From Anisus vortex (Eukaryota; Mollusca; Gastropoda; Planorbidae): a stretch of 64,000 bases of DNA. The notes below the pieces were generated by a model. The model made no database searches. It was not told the DNA's origin and saw only the letters and a list, made by a program, of their open reading frames with translations. The DNA lies in contig CASBPS010000041.1 in NCBI GenBank assembly GCA_949126835.1, forward strand, positions 17,501 through 81,500, given 5' to 3'. The translations under genes and the position numbers were made by a program. Positions 50,467-62,800 of the stretch are shown here, in pieces (position 1 is the stretch's first letter; each line of letters starts with the position of its first letter).

Positions 50467-52063
50467 TCAAGTCGTTGTACGGTTCGTGGAGAAGCCAAAA
50501 CAGCAAATCTGCTTTTTAAGTCCTTGTACGGCCAGTAAAGAAGCCAAAACTAGAAATCTGCTATTCAAGTCGTTGTACGGTTTGTGGAGAGAGCCAAAAC
50601 CATAAATCTGCTGTTTTACGGCCAAAAGAGAAGCCAAAACCATAAATCTGCTGTGTTACGGCCAAAAGAGAAGCTAAAAAAAACAAATCTTTTTTTCAAG
50701 TCGTTGTATGGCCAGAAAAGGAGCCAAAACAAGAAATCTACTATTCAAGTCGTTGTACGGACTGTGGAAAAGCCAAAACCACAAATCTGCTTTTGTACGG
50801 CCAGAAAAGGAGCCAAAACCAGAAATCTGCTTTTCAAGTCGTTGTACGGTTTCTGGAGAAGCCAAAACCACAAATCTGCTGTTTTACGGCCAGAAAAGAA
50901 GCCAAAACAAGAAATCTGCTATTCAAGTCGTTGTACGGATTGTGGAAAATCTAAAACCACAAATCTGCTTTTGTACGGCCAGAAAAGGAGCCAAAACCAC
51001 AAATCTGCTATTCAAGTCGTTGTACGGCCAGAACAGAAGCACCATTACCACAAATCTGCTAGTCAAGTCGTTGTACGGTTTGTGGAGAAGCCAAAACAAC
51101 AAATCTGCTTTTTAAGTCCTTGTACGGCCAGAAAAGAAGCCAAAACTAAAATCTGCTATTCAAGTCGTTGTACGGTTTGTGGAGAGAGCCAAAACCATAA
51201 ATCTGCTGTTTTACGGCCAGAAAAGAAGCCAAAACAAGAAATCTGCTATTCAAGTCGTTGTACGGATTGTGGAAAAGCTAAAACCAAAAATCTGCTTTTG
51301 TAGGGCCAGAAAAGGAGCCAAAACCAGAAATCTGCTTTTCAAGTCGTTGTACGGTTTCTGGAGAAGCCAAAACCACAAATCTGCTTTTGTACGGCCAGTA
51401 GAGAAGCCAAAACCACAAATCTGCTGTATTACGGCGAAAAGAGAAGCCAAAACTACAAATCTGCTATTCAAGTCGTTGTACGGCCAGAACAGAAGCACCA
51501 TTACCACAAATCTGCTAGTCAAGTCGTTGTACGGTTTGTGGAGAAGCCAAAACAACAAATCTGCTTTTTAAGTCCTTGTACGGCCAGAAAAGAAGCCAAA
51601 ACTAGAAATCTGCTATTAAAGTCGTTGTACGGATTGTGGAAAAACCAAAACCACAAATCTGCATTTGTACGGCCAGAAAAGGAGCCAAAACCAGAAATCT
51701 GCTTTTCAAGTCGTTGTACAGTTTCTGGAGAAGCCAAAACCACAAATCTGCTGTTTCACGGCCAGAAAAGAAGCCAATACAAGAAATCTGCTATTCAAGA
51801 CGTTGTACGGATTGTTGAAAAGCCAAAACCACAAATCTGCTTTTGTACGGCCAGAAAAGAAGCCAAAACAAGAAATCTGCTTTTCAAGTCGTTGTACAGT
51901 TTCTGGAGAAGCCAAAACCACAAATCTGCTTTTGTACGGCCAGTAGAGAAGCCAAAACCACAAATCTGCTGTATTACGGCGAAAAGAGAAGCCAAAACCA
52001 CAAATCTGCTATTCAAGTCGTTGTACGGCCAGAACAGAAGCACCATTACCACAAATCTGCTAG
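50467..52063. repeat. 1597-bp unit, copy 2
   Basis: This is a near-identical copy with the poly(A) monomer at 50676 (8 A). The end differs: copy 1 passes into the ggttcgtgg monomer (near 50482) and copy 2 into ggtttgtgg (near 52079), which marks the exchange point. Confidence 0.86.
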
Positions 52064-52469
52064 TCAAGTCGTTGTACGGTTTGTGGAGAAGCCAAAACAA
52101 CAAATCTGCGTTTTAAGTCCATGTACGGCCAGAAAAGAAGCCAAAACTAGAAATCTGCTATTCAAGTCGTTGTACGGATTGTGGAAAAGCCAAAACCACA
52201 AATCTGCTTTTGTACGGCCAGAAAAGGAGCCAAAACCAGAAATCTGCTTTTCAAGTCGTTGTACGGTTTCTGGAGAAGCCAAAACCACAAATCTGCTTTT
52301 GTACGGCCATTAGAGAAGCCAAAACCACAAATCTGCTGTATTACGGCGAAAAGAGAAGCCAAAACCACAAATCTGCGTTTTAAGTCCATGTACGGCCAGA
52401 AAAGAAGCCAAAACTAGAAATCTGCTATTCAAGTCGTTGTACGGATTGTGGAAAAGCTAAAACCACAAA
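52064..52469. repeat. Linker between the 1597- and 1506-bp repeats
   Basis: Ordinary block D monomers with gcgttttaagtccatg and ggccattagag. The segment is equivalent to 35.3-35.7 kb and recurs at 53570-53975 as the tail of the 1506-bp unit. Nothing else is present. Confidence 0.8.
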
Positions 52470-53975
52470 TCTGCTTTTGTACGGCCAGAAAAGGAGCCAA
52501 AACCACAAATCTGCTATTCAAGTCGTTGTACGGCCAGAACAGAAGCACCATTACCACAAATCTGCTAGTCAAGTCGTTGTACGGTTTGTGGAGAAGCCAA
52601 AACAACAAATCTGCTTTTTAAGTCCTTGTACGGCCAGAAAAGAAGCCAAAACTAAAATCTGCTATTCAAGTCGTTGTACGGTTTGTGGAGAGAGCCAAAA
52701 CCATAAATCTGCTGTTTTACGGCCAGAAAAGAAGCCAAAACAAGAAATCTGCTATTCAAGTCGTTGTACGGATTGTGGAAAAGCTAAAACCAAAAATCTG
52801 CTTTTGTAGGGCCAGAAAAGGAGCCAAAACCAGAAATCTGCTTTTCAAGTCGTTGTACGGTTTCTGGAGAAGCCAAAACCACAAATCTGCTTTTGTACGG
52901 CCAGTAGAGAAGCCAAAACCACAAATCTGCTGTATTACGGCGAAAAGAGAAGCCAAAACTACAAATCTGCTATTCAAGTCGTTGTACGGCCAGAACAGAA
53001 GCACCATTACCACAAATCTGCTAGTCAAGTCGTTGTACGGTTTGTGGAGAAGCCAAAACAACAAATCTGCTTTTTAAGTCCTTGTACGGCCAGAAAAGAA
53101 GCCAAAACTAGAAATCTGCTATTAAAGTCGTTGTACGGATTGTGGAAAAACCAAAACCACAAATCTGCATTTGTACGGCCAGAAAAGGAGCCAAAACCAG
53201 AAATCTGCTTTTCAAGTCGTTGTACAGTTTCTGGAGAAGCCAAAACCACAAATCTGCTGTTTCACGGCCAGAAAAGAAGCCAATACAAGAAATCTGCTAT
53301 TCAAGACGTTGTACGGATTGTTGAAAAGCCAAAACCACAAATCTGCTTTTGTACGGCCAGAAAAGAAGCCAAAACAAGAAATCTGCTTTTCAAGTCGTTG
53401 TACAGTTTCTGGAGAAGCCAAAACCACAAATCTGCTTTTGTACGGCCAGTAGAGAAGCCAAAACCACAAATCTGCTGTATTACGGCGAAAAGAGAAGCCA
53501 AAACCACAAATCTGCTATTCAAGTCGTTGTACGGCCAGAACAGAAGCACCATTACCACAAATCTGCTAGTCAAGTCGTTGTACGGTTTGTGGAGAAGCCA
53601 AAACAACAAATCTGCGTTTTAAGTCCATGTACGGCCAGAAAAGAAGCCAAAACTAGAAATCTGCTATTCAAGTCGTTGTACGGATTGTGGAAAAGCCAAA
53701 ACCACAAATCTGCTTTTGTACGGCCAGAAAAGGAGCCAAAACCAGAAATCTGCTTTTCAAGTCGTTGTACGGTTTCTGGAGAAGCCAAAACCACAAATCT
53801 GCTTTTGTACGGCCATTAGAGAAGCCAAAACCACAAATCTGCTGTATTACGGCGAAAAGAGAAGCCAAAACCACAAATCTGCGTTTTAAGTCCATGTACG
53901 GCCAGAAAAGAAGCCAAAACTAGAAATCTGCTATTCAAGTCGTTGTACGGATTGTGGAAAAGCTAAAACCACAAA
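52470..53975. repeat. 1506-bp unit, offset copy of 50964-52469
   Basis: 51250 recurs at 52756, 51519 at 53025 and 52162 at 53668, each 1506 on. The unit starts downstream of the poly(A) monomer, so that landmark is missing here. Sequence is nearly unchanged from the previous copy, including ctattaaagtcg and gtagggcc. Confidence 0.84.
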
Positions 53976-54949
53976 TCTGCTTTTGTACGGCCAGAAAAGG
54001 AGCCAAAACCTGAAATCTGCTTTTCAAGTCGTTGTACGGTTTCTGGAGAAGCAAAAACCACAAATCTGCTTTTGTACGGCCATTAGAGAAGCCAAAACCA
54101 CAAATCTGCTGTATTACGGCGAAAAGAGGAGCCAAAACCACAAATCTGCTATTCAAGTCGTTGTACGGCCAGAATTGAAGCAGCATTACCACAAATCTGC
54201 TATTTAAGTCGTTGTACGGATTGTGGAAAAGCTAAAACCACAAATCTGCTTTTGTACGGCCAGTAGAGAAGCCAAAACCACAAATCTGCTGTATTACGGA
54301 GAAAAGAGAAGCCAAAACCACAAATCTGCTATTCAAGTCGTTGTACGGCCAGAACAGAAGCAGCATTACCACAAATCTGCTAGTCAAGTCGTTGTACGGT
54401 TTGTGGAGAAGCCAAAACAGCAAATCTGCTTTTTAAGTCCTTGTACGGCCAGAAAAGAAGCCAAAACTAGAAATCTGCTATTCAAGTCGTTGTACGGTTT
54501 GTGGAGAGAGCCAAAACCATAAATCTGCTGTTTTACGGCCAGAAAAGAAGCCAAAACAAGAAATCTGCTATTCAAGTCGTTGTACGGATTGTGGAAAAGC
54601 TAAAACCAAAAATCTGCTTTTGTAGGGCCAGAAAAGGAGCCAAAACCAGAAATCTGCTTTTCAAGTCGTTGTACGGTTTCTGGAGAAGCCAAAACCACAA
54701 ATCTGCTTTTGTACGGCCAGTAGAGAAGCCAAAACCACAAATCTGCTGTATTACGGCGAAAAGAGAAGCCAAAACCACAAATCTGCTATTCAAGTCGTTG
54801 TACGGCCAGAACAGAAGCACCATTACCACAAATCTGCTAGTCAAGTCGTTGTACGGTTTGTGGAGAAGCCAAAACAACAAATCTGCTTTTTAAGTCCTTG
54901 TACGGCCAGAAAAGAAGCCAAAACTAGAAATCTGCTATTCAAGTCGTTG
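53976..54949. repeat. Linker with decamer, before the 4.9-kb units
   Basis: 53935-54200 matches 35673-35945 (offset 18262), with a private gaattgaagcagc change at the landmark near 54173. 54.38-54.9 kb is one complete decamer with gtagggcc near 54624, equal to 34.04-34.3 kb at offset 20535. Confidence 0.8.
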
Positions 54950-57900
54950 TACGGTTTGTGGAGAGAGCCAAAACCATAAATCTGCTGCTTTACGGCCAGA
55001 AAAAAAGCCAAAACAAGAAATCTGATATTCAAGTCGTTGTACGGATTGTGGAAAAGCTAAAACCACAAATCTGCTTTTGTACGGCCAGAAAAGGAGCCAA
55101 AACCAGATATCTGCTTTTCAAGTCGTTGTACGGTTTCTGGAGAAGCCAAAACCACAAATCTTCTTTTGTACGTCCAGTAGAGAAGCCAAAACCACAAATC
55201 TGCTGTATTACGGAGAAAAGAGAAGCCAAAACCACAAATCTGCTATTCAAGTCGTTGTACGGCCAGAACAGAAGCACCATTACCACAAATCTGCTAGTCA
55301 AGTCGTTGTACGGTTTGTGGAGAAGCCAAAACAACAAATCTGCGTTTTAAGTCCTTGTACGGCCAGAAAAGAAGCCAAAACTAGAAATCTGCTATTCAAG
55401 TCGTTGTACGGATTGTGGAAAAACCAAAACCACAAATCTGCATTTGTACGGCCAGAAAAGGAGCCAAAACCAGAAATCTGCTTTTCAAGTCGTTGTACAG
55501 TTTCTGGAGAAGCCAAAACCACAAATCTGCTGTTTCACGGCAAGAAAAGAAGCCAATACAAGAAATCTGCTATTCAAGACGTTGTACGGATTGTTGAAAA
55601 GCCAAAACCACAAATCTGCTTTTGTACGGCCAGAAAAGGAGCCAAAACCAGAAATCTGCTTTTCAAGTCGTTGTACAGTTTCTGGAGAAGCCAAAACCAC
55701 AAATCTGCTTTTGTACGGCCAGTAGAGAAGCCAAAACCACAAATCTGCTGTATTACGGCGAAAAGAGAAGCCAAAACCACAAATCTGCTATTCAAGTCGT
55801 TGTACGGCCAGAACAGAAGCACCATTACCACAAATCTGCTAGTCAAGTCGTTGTACGGTTTGTGGAGAAGCCAAAACAACAAATCTGCGTTTTAAGTCCA
55901 TGTACGGCCAGAAAAGAAGCCAAAACTAGAAATCTGCTATTCAAGTCGTTGTACGGATTGTGGAAAAGCTAAAACCACAAATCTGCTTTTGTACGGCCAG
56001 AAAAGGAGCCAAAACCTGAAATCTGCTTTTCAAGTCGTTGTACGGTTTCTGGAGAAGCAAAAACCACAAATCTGCTTTTGTACGGCCATTAGAGAAGCCA
56101 AAACCACAAATCTGCTGTATTACGGCGAAAAGAGGAGCCAAAACCACAAATCTGCTATTCAAGTCGTTGTACGGCCAGAACAGAAGCAGCATTACCACAA
56201 ATCTGCTATTTAAGTCGTTGTACGGATTGTGGAAAAGCTAAAACCACAAATCTGCTTTTGTACGGCCAGTAGAGAAGCCAAAACCACAAATCTGCTGTAT
56301 TACGGAGAAAAGAGAAGCCAAAACCACAAATCTGCTATTCAAGTCGTTGTACGGCCAGAACAGAAGCAGCATTACCACAAATCTGCTAGTCAAGTCGTTG
56401 TACGGTTTGTGGAGAAGCCAAAACAGCAAATCTGCTTTTTAAGTCCTTGTACGGCCAGAAAAGAAGCCAAAACTAGAAATCTGCTATTGAAGTCGTTGTA
56501 CGGATTGTGGAAAAACCAAAACCACAAATCTGCTGTTTTACGGCCAGAAAAGAAGCCAAAACAAGAAATCTGCTATTCAAGACGTTGTACGGATTGTGCA
56601 AAAGCCAAAACCACAAATCTGCTTTTTGTACGGCCAGAAAAGTGGCCAAAACTAGAAATCTGCTTTTTAAGTCGTTGTACGGTTTCTGGAGAAGCCAAAA
56701 CCACAAATCTGCTTTTGTACGGCCAGTAGAGAAGCCAAAACCACAAATCTGCTGTATTACGGTAAAAAGAGAAGCCAAAACCACAAATCTGCTATTCAAG
56801 TCGTTGTACGGCCAGAACAGAAGCAGCATTACCACAAATCTGCTAGTCAAGTCGTTGTACGGTTTGTGGAGAAGCCAAAACAGCAAATCTGCTTTTTAAG
56901 TCCTTGTACGGCCAGTAAAGAAGCCAAAACTAGAAATCTGCTATTCAAGTCGTTGTACGGTTTGTGGAGAGAGCCAAAACCATAAATCTGCTGTTTTACG
57001 GCCAGAAAAAGAGCCAAAACAAGAAATCTGCTATTCAAGTCGTTGTACGATTTGTGGAAAAGCTAAAACCACAAATCTGCTTTTGTACGGCCAGAAAAGG
57101 AGCCAAAACCAGAAATCTGCTTTTCAAGTCGTTGTACGGTTTCTGGAGAAGCCAAAACCACAAATCTGCTGTATTACGGCGAAAAGAGAAGCCAAAACCA
57201 CAAATCTTCTATTCAAGTCGTTGTACTGCCAGAACAGAAGCACCATTACCACAAATCTGCTAGTCAAGTCGTTGTACGGTTTGTGGAGAAGCCAAAACAG
57301 CAAATCTGCTTTTTAAGTCCTTGTACGGCCAGTAAAGAAGCCAAAACTAGAAATCTGCTATTCAAGTCGTTGTACGGATTGTGGAAAAGCTAAAACCACA
57401 AATCTGCTTTTGTACGGCCAGAAAAGGAGCCAAAACCAGAAATCTGCTTTTCAAGTCGTTGTACGGTTTCTGGAGAAGCCAAAACCACAAATCTGCTTTT
57501 GTACGGCCAGTAGAGAAGCCAAAACCACAAATCTGCTGTATTACGGCGACAAGAGAAGCCAAAACCACATATCTTCTATTCAAGTCGTTGTACTGCCAGA
57601 ACAGAAGCACCATTACCACAAATCTGCTAGTCAAGTCGTTGTACGGTTTGTGGAGAAGCCAAAACAACAAATCTGCTTTTTAAGTCCTTGTACGGCCAGA
57701 AAAGAAGCCGAAACTAGAAATCTGCTATTCATGTCGTTGTACGGTTTGTGGAGAGAGCCAAAACCATAAATCTGCTGTGTTACGGCCAAAAGAGAAGCTA
57801 AAACCACAAATCCTCTTTTCAAGTCGTTGTAAGGCCAGAAAAGGAGCCAAAACAAGAAATCTGCTATTCAAGTCGTTGTACGGACTGTGGAAACGCCAAA

Positions 57901-59851
57901 ACCACAAATCTGCTTTTGTACGGCCAGTAGAGAAGCCAAAACCACAAATCTGCTGTTTTACGGCCAGAAAAGAAGCCAAAACAAGAAATCTGCTTTTCAA
58001 GTCGTTGTACGGTTTCTGGAGAAGCCAAAACCACAAATCTGCTTTTGTACGGCCAGTAGAGAAGCCAAAACCACAAATCTGCTGTATTACGGCGAAAAGA
58101 GAAGCCAAAACTACAAATCTGCTATTCAAGTCGTTGTACGGCCAGAACAGAAGCAGCATTACCACAAATCTGCTAGTCAAGTCGTTGTACGGTTCGTGGA
58201 GAAGCCAAAACAGCAAATCTGCTTTTTAAGTCCTTGTAGGGCCAGAAAAGGAGCCAAAACCAGAAATCTGCTTTTCAAGTCGTTGTACGGTTTCTGGAAA
58301 AGCCAAAACCACAAATCTGCTGTATTAAGGTGAAAAGAGAAGCCAAAACCACAAATCTGCTATTCAAGTCGTTGTAAGGCCAGAACAGAAGCACCATTAC
58401 CACAAATCTGCTAGTCAAGTCGTTGTACAATTTGTGGAGAAGCCAAAACAACAAATCTGCGTTTTAAGTCCTTGTACGGCCAGAAAAGAAGCCAAAACTA
58501 GAAATCTGCTATTCAAGTCGTTGTACGGATTGTGGAAAAGCCAAAACCACAAATCTGCTTTTGTACGGCCAGAAAAGGAGCCAAAACCAGAAATCTGCTA
58601 TTCAAGACGTTGTACGGATTGTGGAAAAGCCAAAACCACAAATCTGCTTTTGTACGGCCAGAAAAGGAGCCAAAACCAGAAATCTGCTTTTCAAGTCGTT
58701 GTACGGTTTCTGGAGAAGCCAAAACCACAAATCTGCTTTTGTACGGCCATTAGAGAAGCCAAAACCACAAATCTGCTGTATTTCGGCGAAAAGAGAAGCC
58801 AAAACCACAAATCTGCTATTCAAGTCGTTGTACGGCCAGAACAGAAGCAGCATTACCACAAATCTGCTATTCAAGTCGTTGTACGGATTGTGGAAAAGCT
58901 AAAACCACAAATCTGCTTTTGTACGGCCAGTAGAGAAGCCAAAACCACAAATCTGCTGTATTACGGAGAAAAGAGAAGCCAAAACCACAAATCTGCTATT
59001 CAAGTCGTTGTACGGCCAGAATAGAAGCACCATTACCACAAATCTGCTAGTCAAGTCGTTGTACGGTTTGTGGAGAAGCCAAAACTACAAATCTGCTTTT
59101 AAGTCCTTGTACGGCCAGAAAAGAAGCCAAAACTAGAAATCTGCTATTGAAGTCGTTGTACGGATTGTGGAAAAACCAAAACCACAAATCTGCTGTTTTA
59201 CGGCCAGAAAAGAAGCCAAAACAAGAAATCTGCTATTCAAGACGTTGTACGGATTGTGGAAAAGCCAAAACCACAAATCTGCTTTTGTACGGCCAGAAAA
59301 GGAGCCAAAACTAGAAATCTGCTATTCAAGTCGTTGTACGGATTGTGGAAACGCCAATACCACAAATCTGCTTTTGTACGGCCAGTAGAGAAGCCAAAAC
59401 CACAAATCTGCTGTATTACGGCGAAAAGAGAAGCCAAAACCACAAATCTGCTATTCAAGTCGTTGTACGGCCAGAACAGAAGCACCATTACCACAAATCT
59501 GCTAGTCAAGTCGTTGTACGGTTTGTGGAGAAGCCAAAACAACAAATCTGCGTTTTAAGTCCATGTACGGCCAGAAAAGAAGCCAAAACTAGAAATCTGC
59601 TATTCAAGTCGTTGTACGGATTGTGGAAAATCTAAAACCACAAATCTGCTTTTGTACGGCCAGAAAAGGAGCCAAAACCACAAATCTGCTATTCAAGTCG
59701 TTGTACGGCCAGAACAGAAGCACCATTACCACAAATCTGCTAGTCAAGTCGTTGTACGGTTTGTGGAGAAGCCAAAACAACAAATCTGCTTTTTAAGTCC
59801 TTGTACGGCCAGAAAAGAAGCCAAAACTAAAATCTGCTATTCAAGTCGTTG
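54950..59851. repeat. Approximately 4.9-kb supra-unit, copy 1
   Basis: 55029 recurs at 59931, 55298 at 60200 and 55574 at 60476 (offset 4902). Then 55941 recurs at 61110 and 56473 at 61642 (offset 5169), because copy 2 has 267 bases that this copy lacks near 55940. The same unit is seen at 34.5-39.5 kb (offsets 20535, 20268 and 20685). Private changes include cagatatctgc near 55107 and ggcaagaaaag near 55540. Confidence 0.8.
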
Positions 59852-62800
59852 TACGGTTTGTGGAGAGAGCCAAAACCATAAATCTGCTGCTTTACGGCCA
59901 GAAAAAAAGCCAAAACAAGAAATCTGATATTCAAGTCGTTGTACGGATTGTGGAAAAGCTAAAACCACAAATCTGCTTTTGTACGGCCAGAAAAGGAGCC
60001 AAAACCAGAAATCTGCTTTTCAAGTCGTTGTACGGTTTCTGGAGAAGCCAAAACCACAAATCTGCTTTTGTACGTCCAGTAGAGAAGCCAAAACCACAAA
60101 TCTGCTGTATTACGGAGAAAAGAGAAGCCAAAACCACAAATCTGCTATTCAAGTCGTTGTACGGCCAGAACAGAAGCACCATTACCACAAATCTGCTAGT
60201 CAAGTCGTTGTACGGTTTGTGGAGAAGCCAAAACAACAAATCTGCGTTTTAAGTCCTTGTACGGCCAGAAAAGAAGCCAAAACTAGAAATCTGCTATTCA
60301 AGTCGTTGTACGGATTGTGGAAAAACCAAAACCACAAATCTGCATTTGTACGGCCAGAAAAGGAGCCAAAACCAGAAATCTGCTTTTCAAGTCGTTGTAC
60401 AGTTTCTGGAGAAGCCAAAACCACAAATCTGCTGTTTCACGGCCAGAAAAGAAGCCAATACAAGAAATCTGCTATTCAAGACGTTGTACGGATTGTTGAA
60501 AAGCCAAAACCACAAATCTGCTTTTGTACGGCCAGAAAAGGAGCCAAAACCAGAAATCTGCTTTTCAAGTCGTTGTACAGTTTCTGGAGAAGCCAAAACC
60601 ACAAATCTGCTTTTGTACGGCCAGTAGAGAAGCCAAAACCACAAATCTGCTGTATTACGGCGAAAAGAGAAGCCAAAACCACAAATCTGCTATTCAAGTC
60701 GTTGTACGGCCAGAACAGAAGCACCATTACCACAAATCTGCTAGTCAAGTCGTTGTACGGTTTGTGGAGAAGCCAAAACAACAAATCTGCGTTTTAAGTC
60801 CATGTACGGCCAGAAAAGAAGCCAAAACTAGAAATCTGCTATTCAAGTCGTTGTACGGATTGTGGAAAAGCCAAAACCACAAATCTGCTTTTGTACGGCC
60901 AGAAAAGGAGCCAAAACCAGAAATCTGCTTTTCAAGTCGTTGTACGGTTTCTGGAGAAGCCAAAACCACAAATCTGCTTTTGTACGGCCATTAGAGAAGC
61001 CAAAACCACAAATCTGCTGTATTACGGCGAAAAGAGAAGCCAAAACCACAAATCTGCGTTTTAAGTCCATGTACGGCCAGAAAAGAAGCCAAAACTAGAA
61101 ATCTGCTATTCAAGTCGTTGTACGGATTGTGGAAAAGCTAAAACCACAAATCTGCTTTTGTACGGCCAGAAAAGGAGCCAAAACCTGAAATCTGCTTTTC
61201 AAGTCGTTGTACGGTTTCTGGAGAAGCAAAAACCACAAATCTGCTTTTGTACGGCCATTAGAGAAGCCAAAACCACAAATCTGCTGTATTACGGCGAAAA
61301 GAGGAGCCAAAACCACAAATCTGCTATTCAAGTCGTTGTACGGCCAGAACAGAAGCAGCATTACCACAAATCTGCTATTCAAGTCGTTGTACGGATTGTG
61401 GAAAAGCTAAAACCACAAATCTGCTTTTGTACGGCCAGTAGAGAAGCCAAAACCACAAATCTGCTGTATTACGGAGAAAAGAGAAGCCAAAACCACAAAT
61501 CTGCTATTCAAGTCGTTGTACGGCCAGAACAGAAGCAGCATTACCACAAATCTGCTAGTCAAGTCGTTGTACGGTTTGTGGAGAAGCCAAAACAGCAAAT
61601 CTGCTTTTTAAGTCCTTGTACGGCCAGAAAAAAAGCCAAAACTAGAAATCTGCTATTGAAGTCGTTGTACGGATTGTGGAAAAACCAAAACCACAAATCT
61701 GCTGTTTTACGGCCAGAAAAGAAGCCAAAACAAGAAATCTGCTATTCAAGACGTTGTACGGATTGTGCAAAAGCCAAAACCACAAATCTGCTTTTTGTAC
61801 GGCCAGAAAAGTGGCCAAAACTAGAAATCTGCTTTTTAAGTCGTTGTACGGTTTCTGGAGAAGCCAAAACCACAAATCTGCTTTTGTACGGCCAGTAGAG
61901 AAGCCAAAACCACAAATCTGCTGTATTACGGTAAAAAGAGAAGCCAAAACCACAAATCTGCTATTCAAGTCGTTGTACGGCCAGAACAGAAGCAGCATTA
62001 CCACAAATCTGCTAGTCAAGTCGTTGTACGGTTTGTGGAGAAGCCAAAACAGCAAATCTGATTTTTAAGTCCTTGTACGGCCAGTAAAGAAGCCAAAACT
62101 AGAAATCTGCTATTCAAGTCGTTGTACGGTTTGTGGAGAGAGCCAAAACCATAAATCTGCTGTTTTACGGCCAGAAAAAGAGCCAAAACAAGAAATCTGC
62201 TATTCAAGTCGTTGTACGGATTGTGGAAAAGCTAAAACCACAAATCTGCTTTTGTACGGCCAGAAAAGGAGCCAAAACCAGAAATCTGCTTTTCAAGTCG
62301 TTGTACGGTTTCTGGAGAAGCCAAAACCACAAATCTGCTTTTGTACGGCCAGTAGAGAAGCCAAAACCACAAATCTGCTGTATTACGGCGAAAAGAGAAG
62401 CCAAAACCACAAATCTTCTATTCAAGTCGTTGTACTGCCAGAACAGAAGCACCATTACCACAAATCTGCTAGTCAAGTCGTTGTACGGTTTGTGGAGAAG
62501 CCAAAACAGCAAATCTTCTTTTTAAGTCCTTGTACGGCCAGTAAAGAAGCCAAAACTAGAAATCTGCTATTCAAGTCGTTGTACGGATTGTGGAAAAGCT
62601 AAAACCACAAATCTGCTTTTGTACGGCCAGAAAAGGAGCCAAAACCAGAAATCTGCTTTTCAAGTCGTTGTACGGTTTCTGGAGAAGCCAAAACCACAAA
62701 TCTGCTTTTGTACGGCCAGTAGAGAAGCCAAAACCACAAATCTGCTGTATTACGGCGAAAAGAGAAGCCAAAACCACAAATCTTCTATTCAAGTCGTTGT

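Noticed and set aside
57725..58216. Minus-strand frames of 100-163 codons rich in W, F and L that resemble membrane proteins
   Set aside because: The hydrophobic look comes from the reverse complement of A-rich repeats. The same peptide recurs many times at the repeat period, with no gene-like ends.
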